Shown here in pieces: positions 11,780-23,139 of a DNA stretch of 64,000 bases. Under the pieces are notes generated by a model. It saw only the letters and a program-made list of their open reading frames with translations, was not told the DNA's origin and did no database searches. Position 1 is the stretch's first letter. Every line of letters begins with the position of its first letter. The stretch comes from Limnanthes douglasii subsp. nivea. Lineage: Eukaryota > Streptophyta > Magnoliopsida > Brassicales > Limnanthaceae. Location of the stretch: NCBI GenBank assembly GCA_036936605.1, contig JAUPFV010000002.1, forward strand, positions 339,514,654 through 339,578,653. The letters are read 5' to 3'. The position numbers and the translations under genes are program-made.

Positions 11780-12289
11780 AACTATTTGGCGTTTCGTTAT
11801 TTTGTGATAGATTTTTGGTGTTTGGGTGGTTAATTGTTAGTGTTAGGATAATAAACTGTTAAGGTTTAGGATAAAATTTTGGGGGTTTTCAAATTTAGGG
11901 TTAATTTGTGAGGCAATGACATTTTTTTGTAAATAGAAAGAATGAAAATATTGTTTTAGAGTTTTCAAATTTGACTTTCAAAAAATGGAAGGATATGGTG
12001 AGAGATCCAACAAAATGTGGTTTTTTTTAGCATGGCCATAAAAACATTGTTGATTATTTGTGTACATAGTCAACATCAAAGAGCGATTCAATAAAAATTA
12101 AATAATGGAATTGATTCAATATTTTAAAAAATTGGTTTTATTTAGTTTCGTACGGTCCAATTTTGGTTCTAATTAAAAAATTATAATTCTTTTATTAAAT
12201 TATATAAATACAATTTATTTAATTAAAATTAATATTTTTATTATTATTTGTGAGTTTAATATTTGATTAAATAAGTAAAGTAGAGAGAA
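11780..12289. other. AT-rich stretch without recognised features
   Basis: Lies between the MULE start and the suspected Tat 3' LTR. No coding or repeat structure recognised. It probably contains the MULE 5' flank. Confidence 0.4.
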
Positions 12290-12900
12290 GTAACAATGTA
12301 GAGAGAGAAATTCAAGTCGTAAAAGTGATTAATCTAAAAAAGTCAGACTTTTTATTAGATGAGGCTTGACCTTTATATAGAGGCACAAAGACTTAGTTCT
12401 AAGTGAAACAATTACAAAAAAGAAGTTAATTACATGATAGTCCCTGATTAGAATATAAAGTTCTAATTCTTTCCTCTAATTATACAATTTGTCATAACAG
12501 GTTTTATTCTTTACATTTCAGTCCTTGAAGTTTTGTTTCCTTATCAATAGCCCTCTTAGCTCTCATGTAAGTAAGTGAATGAGAACTAATTAACCTAAAA
12601 AATCTTTGGAGGTGCAGAAAATCCCCTGATCCACGGTCTGAACTGTTTCAAATGTGTGGTTATATTATAATTCAAGTTAAATGCATCGAATTCCTTAATA
12701 TGAAACTATTTATTTATATCATGATTCAGAGCTGAAGTCAAATATATGATGACACTTTATATGCCAAGTCTATCTATTAGCGAAAGATGATACCCTAGGA
12801 ACTAGGTCTTCCACTAGACCTATATCATGACAAAAGTTAGATCCTTATCTACGCAACCGCGTCAACTTCTATCCAGTCACTTTCCACCTCTAACACTTCT
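12290..12900 (-). repeat. Possible 3' LTR region of the Tat element
   Basis: Position is right for the 3' LTR of the minus-strand Tat element, beyond the end of its antisense ORF. The minus strand carries a TATA-like box (complement of ctttatatag, 12371-12380). I could not define TG/CA ends, and I did not find an obvious partner near 22150-23000, so this is a positional suggestion only. Confidence 0.3.
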
Positions 12901-12941
12901 CGATACTTATTTTCTCTTCCGATTAATATCCCTGTAAATCA

Positions 12942-15900
12942 TTGTTTGATTCAGAAACAAAATATTTTGAGAGAGTTAGCTACCTTCAACGGTTTCTTCA
13001 ATCTGCTGGCTACCTTTATCGGAAAATTCAACCTTTCCATTCAATCTTCAACCGGTTTATGGGAAAGCATCCAAAGACTAGAATATCCAAAGCCATAACT
13101 CTAAAAAAACCCAAATCTCCAAACTCAAACGACAAAGTCTTCAGATATTTCGACTACTTCCGCATTAATGAAAGAGCAGATGAATACCCAAGCATCTGGA
13201 CTAATAAGCGAACCTCCTCTTGGTTTCTCTACAAAAATAATACATTTTAGTAGTTTCGATCCTAACAAAACTCCTGCCTTTTCACCTTCTCCTCTTCTAA
13301 AAAACGTTAATCATCAAGAACTCGAACACAAAAAACACCTCGAATCTCGTCTACTCTTATTAAATTAGCACCTCAAATCAGTCGTGAGGTGACCAAGTCT
13401 TCTTCAAAAACATCCGAAGAGACTTCTTGTTGAACCAATCTTCTAAAAACTTAACCTTCTCAAACTCCAAGACTAATATACTTTCATCGCAATAGGTGAT
13501 GATGCCGATGTCACCTCAAATATTAACGTTGCTTCGAATCCATCAACCAATTCTCCTCCCCTTAGAGAGATTGTTGAGACAGCAACAACGTCTCAACAAA
13601 AATCCTGAAGTGATCCTCCTCAACTGATGGACGAGACATGTGAAAAAGAAATTTATTTTGAAGCTACACACTTAAATAATGAAGCTGAAACAGAAGAAGA
13701 TGCTTCAAAAGAATCATAAAGTGAAGTAGTGAAAATTGCATCAAAAGGAAAGGCTTTTAAAACGAGAAAAAAAGAAAGTTCATGTCACGATATCCAATGA
13801 GCTCCGTGCATCTGTTGGTGAGAACTTAAGGCCTCTCGAAGCGCATTACATATTGGCTTTGAAAAATGTTCCATATACATATTACGAAGAGAGCGAATGA
13901 GCTGATCTAAAGCAGCAATGGGGAATGTGAGACAATATTATACTTTGTATTCCCAAACAAGGGGAAACGCCTTTGGATTGCATAAAAGATAAATTAGTGG
14001 TCTACCCAGAGATCATCAATTGGGGTCTACAATTTCCACTGGACCCCATGATAATTGAGTACTTTGAACTTTTGAATATATATCTAACACAGGTGACACC
14101 AAATCAATGGTTCACTTTTCTTTCCGTGATCATGACTTCTCGTTTGTCCCAAATTCCACTATTCATCGAGGACTTCATTTCTTTGACCAAACTGTCGAAG
14201 GGACTAGTGATTCCATCTTATTATCTTACCATGGATGATGATTTAAAGATCATCGATAACTTGCTGGAGGCAGACAAATTTTGGAAAATTTTTTTGTCTT
14301 CATCAAAGGAGCTTGGGAAAAAGGTAAAGAAATATCTGAAGCCAACCCATCTAAATTGAAATTTGTCTAGAGGAGTAATCCTAAGTTCTTCAATTCCATT
14401 TCCTTGAGTTAAATTTTCAAATGAGTTTCTCCTTATTTCTTATCAAGTTCTATGCTTTCTACAGAAATTTCGTGGTGTTAGGCACTTCGTCGAGAGAACA
14501 AAAAATATACCTTTATCAAGCTCGCTGCTTAGGATGAAAAAGAATGAAACAGTGCTTTTCACGAAACTTTCCAACCTATCAACTAACTTAACACCCATAT
14601 GTGGCCAATCAATTTTGGAGCTCTCCCTCCTAAGAATCTGATGGAGCAACCCAATACTTTATACGCTCTCAATAGGTTGATTGGAAAGTATTTTTACCGG
14701 TTCAAAATAGATCAGATAGCCACCTTCCCAAAGAGAAGAAGACAAAAAAGAATAAAAACGCAGCTAGCACATCTGGTGCTAGCCCTTCAGCAGATCTGAT
14801 GCCAAATAATTCGAAGAGAAAAACAACAAGAAGTAACCTCCCCACCATCGAAGAAGGATTAAAAGGTGAGCCTTCTTTGAAAAAGAAGAAAACAACCATC
14901 CCATTAAAAAAGAACGACACAACTAAAACAACTCCTAAGAAGAAAGGAAAAAAGAAAGGTGTGGAAACAGTCAAAGAGGTTTTGTCCGATGGTGATGACA
15001 TTGTGATTGTGGAGAATCAAGCAGGCCAGCAAAAATAAAATGAGGCAAGTGTTGAAGACGTCAACACTCACCAAAGGGAAACTGGTCTAGATAATGATCG
15101 AGACGATGACTATTTCGATCCTAATAGCTTTATCAATTTCAATGAATCTCAAGACCTTGCTGAAGGCAAAGATTCAGTCGTTCAGGAAATTCAAGATCAA
15201 CTGAATAATCTTGGTAAACGATCTACACCTGTTACTTTCGAAGCGCCATCTCCTGCAGTTCCTTATCCTACGACCTCTCTTGCTCTCATACCTCGTTGTA
15301 GCCCAATGGTCATTCCTCCTAAAGAACCATCTGAAGATGTTTTAGCTGCCCTTCAACCTTTTGTCAATATTAATGCTGCAACACATAAATTAACTAAAAA
15401 AATCAAATCCTCTCAAAGTCAGTTAAAACACATCGTAAAAGAGATGGTTTGCCACAAAAAAAGCTGCTGCTATTGAAAAAAGTATGAGAAACATCGTAGA
15501 TGGCTTCATGGAAGAACAGTTTCATGGATTTCAGATTGCCAAATCTGAATTTCTAAAAGGACTCATCAATCTCAATAATCACCTCAGAGATTTGGATCAA
15601 AAAGAAAAGGAAGATCTCAATACTTTTCATCCTAATGACATAGATCAACTCAAGATCAAGCATTTTGAAGAGTTAGCTACTGAAAAGCCGAAATCCGATG
15701 GCCTTCAAGTTTCTCTTAACAAAAATGAGGCAGAGAAGAAAAAATTATTAGATGGCATAACTTCTCTCAAATCCAAATTTCATGAAGAAAAGTGACTTGT
15801 TGTCACTGCTGCTGAGAATGAATGTGCGAAGGACATGCTAGCAACGATAAAAAATGGCGAAGAGCAAAAAATAAACACCCTTCTTTGCGAGATTCATGTT

Positions 15901-16047
15901 ACATACCCTAATGCTAACCTCTCCAGCTTTTGGGAGAGAATTCCCATCGAACGATGTCCTAGAGAGGCTTTTGATCCTGTTCATATATCTTCATACAAAT
16001 ACGAAGAATAAGAAGAAAATTATGAAGAAAGCTCTGAAGATGAGTAA
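12942..16047 (+). pseudogene. Antisense extra ORF of the Tat element
   Basis: Read on the plus strand, opposite to gag-pol. Visible parts: a possible start at 13168 ('MKEQMNTQASGLISEPP'); a globular region at 13973-14359 ('QFPLDPMIIEYFELLNIYL', 'TPNQWFTFLSVI') that resembles the plant 'putative gypsy type transposon' domain; a lysine-rich, nuclear-signal-like region at 14799-15038; an acidic stretch near 15060-15200; a coiled coil at 15484-15795 ('NEAEKKKLLDGITSLKS'); and an acidic C-terminus ending in 'YEESSEDE' and TAA at 16045-16047. Several frameshifts and stops break it. Function of this family is unknown to me. It converges tail to tail with pol. Confidence 0.65.
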
Positions 16048-16173
16048 CGATACTTTGTTCTCATCAAATCGAATTCAATGTAGAAAGGCTTTGTTTATTC
16101 TTTATTTCCTAAAGTAATGTTTTCCTCGCAATATTACTTATATTACTTATTCAAAGTAAAATTTTATTATACA

Positions 16174-16363
16174 TAGCACCTCGAATATCATTGTGTCTTT
16201 AGAGAACGTAGCATCGAATATTATAATGCTTTTAATGTACGTAACACTTCGAATATTATTGTGCATCTAGAGAACGTAGCACTTAGAATATTATAGTGCG
16301 TTTAGAGAATGTAGCACTTCGAATATTATAGTGTGTTTAGAGAATGTAGCACATTGAATATGG
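16174..16363. repeat. About 5.5 tandem copies of a 35-bp unit
   Basis: Unit tagcacttcgaatattatag followed by tgtgtttagagaatg, repeated about 5.5 times with small differences and one shortened copy. It lies in the noncoding gap between the end of Tat pol (16612) and the end of the antisense ORF (16047), i.e. in the 3' untranslated part of the element. Confidence 0.85.
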
Positions 16364-16611
16364 CTACTTCTTTGAAAAGTGTACTCACATTTCAGAATAT
16401 TCTACTCTTGGTCAACCTTACAAATGACCAGTCTTTGACTAGTTACCAAAATAGTTTAAAAAAGTATTTGTAAACAACCATTGGCCAAAAAATGCATTTT
16501 ATTGATAGCTTTGAATATGTACATAGCACCTCATTAAAACCTCCCTTGCCCAACAGGGTAGGAAATAGTGTGCTAATTAATCAAAGAAAACAATTTCGAA
16601 ATACAACATAG

Positions 16612-17620
16612 TTAGTCCCAATACAATCTCAGATGTTGTATATTCCAGGGATGTTGAAGCATCCTCTCCTGATTATCACAAAGGCGATAAGAACGTGGCT
16701 TTATCTTTTCAACAACCATATAAGGACCTTCCCAGTTCAGGGCCATCTTACCGAGCCTCTCTTCTATAGTATGGAGGAATACATTTCTTACCATTTTGTC
16801 ACCCACCTTGAACTCCCTTCTTTTCACCCTCAAATTATATCTAATCCTCATAAGAGTTTGATAATAAATTATGTTCATGTGAGCTCGAACTCTTTTTTCT
16901 TCAATCAAATCTAAACTTGTTGTTTTAGCTTCATCATTTAGGTCTTCAGAGTACTGACCTACTCTAAAAGAAGAAAATGTAGATTCTACATTACTAACAA
17001 CATCCATTCTATATGACAAAGTAAAATGAGTTTCTTTAGTAGCTTCCCTAGGGGTTGTTTAATAAGCCCATAACACCTCCTGCAAATAATTAAGCGAGTT
17101 TCTTGCAGCTCCTGTCAAATTCTTTTTCAAGCTTTCTACAATAGATCTATTTGTCACCTTTTTACTTGTCCATTTTATTGGGGATGAAAAGGTGTGGAAA
17201 AACATTTCTTTATCCCCTTAGAAGCACCAGATGAAGATATTTCTTTATTATTAAATTGATGACTGTTGTCTCTAGTAATTCTTCGAGGTACTCCAAAACG
17301 ATAACAAATACTGTTTATAATGAACTTAATCATATTCTTAGCTTTTGTTCTAGAAAATGTTCCAACTTCTGCCCACTTCGTAAAGTAATCCATACAACAA
17401 TTATCATTTGTCGTCCTACAGAGGCCATCAACAAAGGTCCCACCAAATCTAATCCTTTATCTATCAATAGAAGGACTTCGGTAATGGACATAAATAGAAC
17501 TGCTGGTTTGTGAATAGATCTAGCAAACCTCTGACAAGTATCACAACTTCGAACCAAATTCTTATTATCGTTCATAATCAAAGGCCAATAAAACCCTGCC
17601 AACAAAACTCGACGAGTCAA
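16612..17620 (-). pseudogene. pol: Tat integrase
   Basis: Integrase inserts the element cDNA. Visible: zinc-binding side ('SCDTCQRFARSIHKPAVL', near 17540), first catalytic Asp in 'GLDLVGPL', tether 'MDYFTKWAEV', second Asp in 'TRDNSHQFNN', 'STPFHPQ', and the Tat-type C-terminus ('YNLRVKRREFKVGDKMVRN', 'LNWEGPYMVVEKIKP', 'HPWNIQHLRLYWD'). Frame changes occur near 17390 and 17170, and the expected catalytic Glu in the 'NGQxExTNR' motif is not visible because a frameshift falls there. Dead. Confidence 0.85.
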
Positions 17621-18052
17621 TTCCTTAAACCCATAATGCGATGAATCTTCTGCATCATGTAACTCTCATAAAACTTTATGTGATTCTTGTTTGCTCAAAC
17701 ATCACAATAATATCCTACTCAATCATTTCTTATACAAAATCCCATCTAACACAATATAGCCAAATGCTTTGCCTCGTAATTTCTTGGCCAATTTCACATC
17801 TCCAGGCAGCTCTCCTCTACAAAAAAAAAATCAAAATGTCAGTTATCCAATCTCCTCCGACTGTGTATGGAGTGATGAAAACCTCTTCAATATGTTTACA
17901 TTGCTCTGAAGGAGTTAAAATCGATGGGTTCTCCTATAATAATATCCAAAAATATTCTTCTTTGTATGCTACAGTCGCCAAAGAATCAACAATCATATTA
18001 TTTCTTGGTTTATATGTTCTACAACAACATGATCAAACAGAACAACCAGATT

Positions 18053-18304
18053 TCAAAGTTCTCGAAGATACAAAATTAAGTGGTCATTTTTCGCTTCAGA
18101 AAATTCAGACACTTGATTTGCTACTAATTTAGAATTTGTCTCTAATCGTATTAAAGTTGCATCACATATTTTTGCAAGCTTCAATCCAGTTAATGCAGCT
18201 TTATACTCAACTTCATTATTCGATGTGTGAAAACCAAATTTAATAGATTTAAATGTCATTTCTCCAGATGGAGCAATCAGTTGAACTTCAATACTCCATC
18301 CCAA
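18053..18304 (-). pseudogene. pol: Additional RNase H (aRNH) of Tat pol
   Basis: Motif 'SNNEVEYKAALTGLKLAK' is the signature of the extra RNase H domain located between the ordinary RNase H and integrase in Tat elements. The following motif reads 'LETNSKLVANQVS' where family members usually have an Asp-containing 'SDSQLVVNQVS', so a catalytic Asp appears lost. The opposite strand is open here but shows no family motif. Confidence 0.8.
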
Positions 18305-18379
18305 AATACTAGAACCTCCATCAGTTCGAAGAATACATATTGAACTAGCAAAACATCCTTGTCAACATCTTCATCTGAT

Positions 18380-19720
18380 CTACTTGAATGAAACTCAAAA
18401 ATAAAATTACCAAGCCTTGTGCTTTAATTGTCGTCTGAGGCGAAAATGTGATGTCAATATCTCCCAACTCAACTGACTACTTAGTCATCCTCCCTGAAAT
18501 ATCGGGGCATTATAAAACATTCTTTAATGGAAATGAATTTCAAACCTTAATGGTATGGGCTTGAAAATAAGGATGCATTTTCCTAGTAGTCACCACCAAT
18601 GCCAATGCCAATTTTTCGAGCTTCAAATACCTCTTTTCTGCTGCTACCAAACTCTTGCTAAAATAGTACACCGACTTCAGAATTCCTGAATCTTCACTTA
18701 TCAATACTGCACTTACTGAAAAATCAGATACACAATATACAAAAAGAGTTTCTCTCCACGCCGAGGTTTGGATAGTAAATCTGGTGATGACAATAAATCC
18801 TTGATATTTGAAAACGTTGCTTCAAAATCTGAAGTTCATTCAAACTCTTTTGCTTTTCGTAAAACTTGAAAGAAAGGGAAACATTTATCAGAAAATCTAG
18901 AGATGAAATTCCTGAATCTTCACTTATCAATACTGCACTTACTGAAAAATCAGATACCACAATATACAAAAAAAATTTCTCTCCACGCCGAGGTTTGGAT
19001 AGTAAATCTGGTGATGACAATAAATCCTTGATATTTGAAAACGCTGCTTCAAAATATGAAGTTCATTTAAACTCTTTTGCTTTTCGTAAAACTTGAAAGA
19101 AAGGGAAACATTTATCAGAAAATCTAGAGATGAATCTGTTAAGTACTGTTAACCTTTTTTGTTAAGTTTGATACTTTTTTGATAGTTCGAGGTGATTTCA
19201 AGGATAACACAGCTTTTAATTGCTATGGGTCATCTTTTATCCCTTTTTCACTGATCACATAACTCAAACATTACCCTGATTGAACTCCAAAAGTACACTT
19301 TTCTGGATTTAACTTTATTCGTATTGCCCTTAAATTAAAAAAAAAACGCCTCTTCTGAATCTTCCAAGTATGCAAATTGCTTCAACTCGAACTCCTGTTA
19401 CATCCTCTGTTTTCCAAGCGAAAACATCCATATTGTAGGATAAAAACTATAATAGCTGCTGACGTAAAATTGTGGTCAGTAAGTTTCCTATTCAAATTAC
19501 TCTTCCATTAGGAAAAGAATATATCTCTATTTCTTCATTTACTGCCAATGACCCTAGGGTTTCCCTTGGATTGTCAACCCATTCCTTAAGGTCCGAGGTT
19601 AACCCCCCATACTGCTATATGTCCATTTTATCACCACTACTAGATCCTCGAATCCGAAGAGGAGTGGCATAACATTCTCTGGTAACCTTTTGGTCACTTC
19701 GCACAACTCGCACTTGGTCT
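18380..19720 (-). pseudogene. pol: Tat reverse transcriptase remnant and RNase H
   Basis: Order read from high to low coordinates: pre-RT region ('YNMDVFAWKTEDVTGVR', about 19450-19370), then directly the RT thumb ('IRIKLNPEKCTFGVQSG', about 19335-19270; 'LTVLNRFISRFSDKCFPF', about 19150-19090), then RNase H ('AVLISEDSGI', 'SLVAAEKRYLKLEKLALALV', about 18730-18580). The fingers and palm with the YxDD active site are missing between about 19370 and 19340, an internal deletion. A 226-bp direct tandem duplication (18681-19132) lies inside. Dead. Confidence 0.78.
18681..19132. repeat. 226-bp direct tandem duplication inside Tat RNase H
   Basis: Sequence from aattcctgaatcttcactta (18681) recurs at 18907 and runs to about 19132. 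The two copies differ by a one-base indel and a handful of substitutions, so the duplication is younger than the surrounding damage. It duplicates the RT-thumb to RNase H junction. Confidence 0.9.
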
Positions 19721-20007
19721 CCGATGACATACTTAAAATATTGATGGACTGTTGAGATAACTCCATACATCCTTGATAGCCAAGACCTTCTAAAGATGGC
19801 ACTTTAGCTTGTCGGACAGTCCACCGCTATAAAAAGAACTTGAACCTTCTTCCTCAAAGGTCCATTTCCTAGACTCACTTCTCCCTCAAATTCCCCAATT
19901 ACCTACACACTCACTCCTGTAAAAACAATGATAGTACGCTCTGATTGGGAAATCAGAGGAGGGTTGCGTATTCAATCATAAGTTTTTAAAAGAACGTTTG
20001 CAGAGCT

Positions 20008-20560
20008 CTATGTGTCTATCAATATGCGTCGAATTTTAATGCCAACAATCTCTGCTCCAATGACCATTGCATCCTCATGTGGCCCTGAAATACCCCGTAA
20101 ATCATATTCATCAAAAAGAATAAAGGAAATGTATTTCTTACCATACAGATGGGTAGACATCTTTCCCTCTATTTGGGTTGCTAGACTCACTATGTGCCTT
20201 TTCTTTGAACTATCAGTATTACCAGTCACATTATCTCCCCCAAAAATTGCCAATGACTATAAATACTCGCAAAGGCTTCAAACGTGGCCTTCCTCTACTG
20301 TCATTATGATTAACCGATCTGGATCTATATCTAAGTATTTCAATGCTGAATCGAAATTATCAACCTTTGAATCCAAAATCATCGAATTTTCAGCGTGTGC
20401 ATTTGGATTTGATGGATGTGAAGTCAATGCGATAGTATTTTTCGATGAACTGCTCTGCACTTTCACATAATTCAACAACTTTCCATTTTTAATTAAATTC
20501 TGAATTTCATTTTCAATGCGATGCAGTCTGCGATATCATGTCCAATGTCGTTATGATACC
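20008..20560 (-). pseudogene. Tat gag-protease linker and aspartic protease start
   Basis: Reads 'GEDLRGISGPHEDAMVIG'-like sequence (ending 'PHEDAMVIGAEIVGIKIRRI') and 'LIDT', the first strand and catalytic Asp of a Tat-type retroviral protease that matures the polyprotein; the expected continuation after 'LIDT' is lost at a stop. Upstream, near 20560-20500, 'DIGHDIADCIALK' is the zinc-knuckle-like 'HxxxGHDTEDC' motif of Tat Gag. Opposite-strand ORFs over the same interval have no family motifs. Confidence 0.65.
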
Positions 20561-22108
20561 TTCAAAACATGTTGTTCGCTCCTCCATAGGCCTGTTGATT
20601 GGAGCGGGTTCATGAAATTCACAAACCCTTTAGCTTTTTTAAATAATGTAACTACACTCTAAGTTAGATCTGTATAATACTCAATCCTTATCCATTGATT
20701 AGGTATCGGCCTATGAAATTGTTACCATAATGCTTTGTTTGAGTATCCTCCAGTTCGAGGTGGTAGGTTGTTGTTCATCGGATGTGCTTGTTAGGCAGAA
20801 TTCGAGGACTGCCCCTAATTATTTGGCACATGCCCAAAATTATTTTTACTAGTTCCAACTACTCTTTGAACCCTGGTCGACTTTTCCACATTTATTTGGT
20901 CTTCTACTTGAGCTATCAATGCTCCAAAAGTTAACGCTCTTTGTTTTGTTGTTTCGTTAGCCAGATGTCCTAGTAGTGATCTTTTTCAAAAGGCTGCCAT
21001 TGCTACCAGCTCCTCACAATTATTTAAACTCTCTTTAGTTAAGACAAACCGTCAAATGTAGTCTTTTAACTTTTCTCCCACTATATGCTTGCATTTAATT
21101 ATTGTATCCCAGTTTGCTCTCATTTTCTTGTTCCCCACAACTTGTCTTTGAAAAGCACTGTATAAATATGGGAAGTTTGAAATTGACGCCCTCGGAATCG
21201 TGTTATACTACTTCAAGGTTCTTCCCTTAAAAGTTTGAAAGAAAGCACGACACACCAACCTGTCATCATCCTTGAAATTTATCATATAATTCTTGAACTA
21301 TTCGATATGATCGTCCCAGTCTTACATCCCATCGAAGTTCTCAACCTTCAAAATATCAAATCGCTTCGGAAGAGTGATAAATCTTATCTCAGTTGTCAAT
21401 GGATAATTCCTCCAATCAAAATCTTGAACATATTGGTCCTCTCTTCCCATCACAGCATACAAGTTCGATCATCCACAACATTATACTAGTTTGATGTATT
21501 TCTTTCGCATCAGTTTACCTCCCTCAAGCATCAAGGTACACTTTCCCTTGTAGATTTGTATTCCTTTTTATATTTGCGAGGTTGATCCTTCTCTTCTTTC
21601 GAAGATCCTCGATATCGTTTGAAATCAGATCCAACGCTTTCTATCTTATCGTCACTGAATGTGACATACTTTTATTTATGTTTTTTTTTATCTTTTCGAG
21701 AAGTATGACTCTCTTTAAACGGTTTGAACCGCTAATTTTTTCCGTTCACTTCTGGTCTAACGATCAGTGCAAGATCGATCAGATTGATTACCAACGTCAT
21801 TTTGGTCGTTAACTTGTCTCGCCCCAGATTTCAACCTAGCTGATTGAATCTCCTATATTTTCTGGTCGTATTTTCGTTTAAAGCTGTTATTTTGTCGAAA
21901 AGTTGGTTCATTCGCAGCTTTATATCCGACTGAGTTTGACGAACCGGGATAGATTATTTTGTCTATCATCATCCCTTTGCAAATATTTTTTCAGTGTTTC
22001 AACAGCTGATCGAACTAGCAGATCGTTCTCTGGATTCATCGTCAAACTAGATTGATCACATAGCGGTCTAGTAAACATCAAAAGACATAGAGTAGCTCGT
22101 GGCATCAA
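20480..22108 (-). pseudogene. gag: Tat gag, heavily degenerate
   Basis: A plausible start is the Met of 'MNPENDLLVRSAVETLKKYL' (near 22040). Downstream the minus strand carries a degraded retrotransposon-gag domain near 21200-20980 ('KLPIFIQCFSKTSCGEQ', 'LGYNN', 'LLKKITTRTS') with many stops. The assignment rests mostly on position upstream of the protease and on scattered motifs. Confidence 0.5.
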
Positions 22109-22202
22109 CTAAATTAACACTAATCGGAAAGTTTATTATAAGCTTCAAACTAGACTCTTTGAAATTCAGAACAGAAGCTAAGGCAACTGAGACTTAAGAT
22201 AT

Positions 22203-22731
22203 GGGTACGGCTAAATTCGGGCCCAAAAAATGTTAACCAGCCCCAAAAAAATGGCGTTTTTAAACTTTTACAATTTTATCCTTACCCCGGCGGTTGAACC
22301 CATCTCAACCGGCGGTTGAGACCCTCTCACCCGGCGGAAAAGCTGTTTCACCCGCCGGGGTAAGCTTCCCCGCCGGTTGAGAGGGTCTCAACCGGCGGGG
22401 TAAAAGACGGCTGGAATTTTTTGGGGGTTTGGCTAAATTAGGGCCCTTGATGATAACCATACCCAAAAAATTTCAGCCGTCTTTTACCCCGCCGGTTGAG
22501 ACCTTTTCAACCGGCGGGGAAGCTTACCCCGGCGGGTGAAACAGCTTTTCCGCCGGGTGAGAGGGTCTCAACCGGCGGTTGAGATGGGTTCAACCGTCGG
22601 GGTAAGGATAAAATTGTAAAAGTTTAAAAATGCTATTTTTTTGGGGCTGGTTAACATTTTTTGGGCCCGAATTTAGCCGTACCCACTTTTTGGGTATGGT
22701 TATCATCAAGGGCCCTAATTTAACCAAACCC
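22203..22731. mobile_element. MULE-like MITE with interleaved hairpins, 9-bp TSD
   Basis: 529-bp element between two copies of ttaagatat (22194-22202 and 22732-22740), a 9-bp target duplication typical of Mutator-like elements. Ends are GGGTACGGCTAAATTCGGGC and the complement of GGGTTTGGTTAAATTAGGGC. Inside, arm A (22203-22420) pairs with A' (22471-22684) over roughly 215 bp, and B (22425-22470) pairs with B' (22685-22731), giving the order A-B-A'-B'. The arms are GC-rich and built from ccggcggttgag-type motifs, unlike anything else in the window. It has no coding sequence. It inserted in or beside the 5' end of the Tat element. Confidence 0.88.
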
Positions 22732-22740
22732 TTAAGATAT

Positions 22741-23139
22741 ATCCTTATAATTTCATTACAGTTTGATCTTTGTAGACTAGAAAAGAAACTTTTTGATGAT
22801 CAAGGAATATTTTATGATATTGCTTAAGTGGGAGCTTTATTTCAATTTATAAATTGAATGCATAATAACTCCTGTATGGATCATGTTTCCAAATATACTT
22901 GAGTTTATTTATAATGAATGAATTATTAGAAATTTATCTATACCACTTTTGGATAATGTTTTACAAATAGTTAATAGAACTCGATGTTACAAGAAATATT
23001 TTATATAAAGCTTGGATACGGTTTGGGTAAAATTATAGGTGATTGGTGAACACAAGATATGCGATATCCCTCTATATTGTAATGTGTGCAAACATCAACC
23101 AAGCCAATGAGATTATTCTTAAATTTAAGTCTATAGCAC
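22741..23139. other. AT-rich stretch without recognised features
   Basis: Between the MITE and the LINE. It may hold the remaining 5' LTR of the Tat element (minus-strand TATA-like tttataaatt near 22848), but no LTR ends could be fixed. Confidence 0.35.

Larger units (their letters stand above)
12290..22193 (-). mobile_element. Tat-lineage Ty3/gypsy element, degenerate
   Basis: Minus-strand order: gag (22108-20480), protease (20253-20008), RT with the palm deleted, RNase H, additional archaeal-type RNase H (18304-18053), integrase (17620-16612), a tandem repeat, then an ORF in the opposite orientation (12942-16047). The additional RNase H next to integrase and an antisense extra ORF downstream of pol are recognised marks of the Tat lineage. 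Every coding part is broken. LTR boundaries are unresolved, so the outer limits given are approximate. Confidence 0.75.

Noticed and set aside
14702..15001. Phe- and Leu-rich minus-strand ORF that looks like membrane segments
   Set aside because: It is the complement of the lysine-rich part of the Tat antisense ORF; AAG/AAA on one strand gives CTT/TTT on the other.
17641..18132. Plus-strand ORF of 163 codons opposite Tat pol
   Set aside because: It lies over the integrase to aRNH region coded on the other strand and shows no domain; probably chance openness in AT-rich DNA.
12290..22193. Complete Tat element with two identified LTRs
   Set aside because: I could not find a matching LTR pair by eye; only the coding order is supported, so the LTR call was kept at low confidence.
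22300..22620. Repeated ccggcggttgag motifs as a CRISPR-like or minisatellite array
   Set aside because: The motifs are irregularly spaced, in both orientations, and fully explained by the inverted arms of the MULE-like element.
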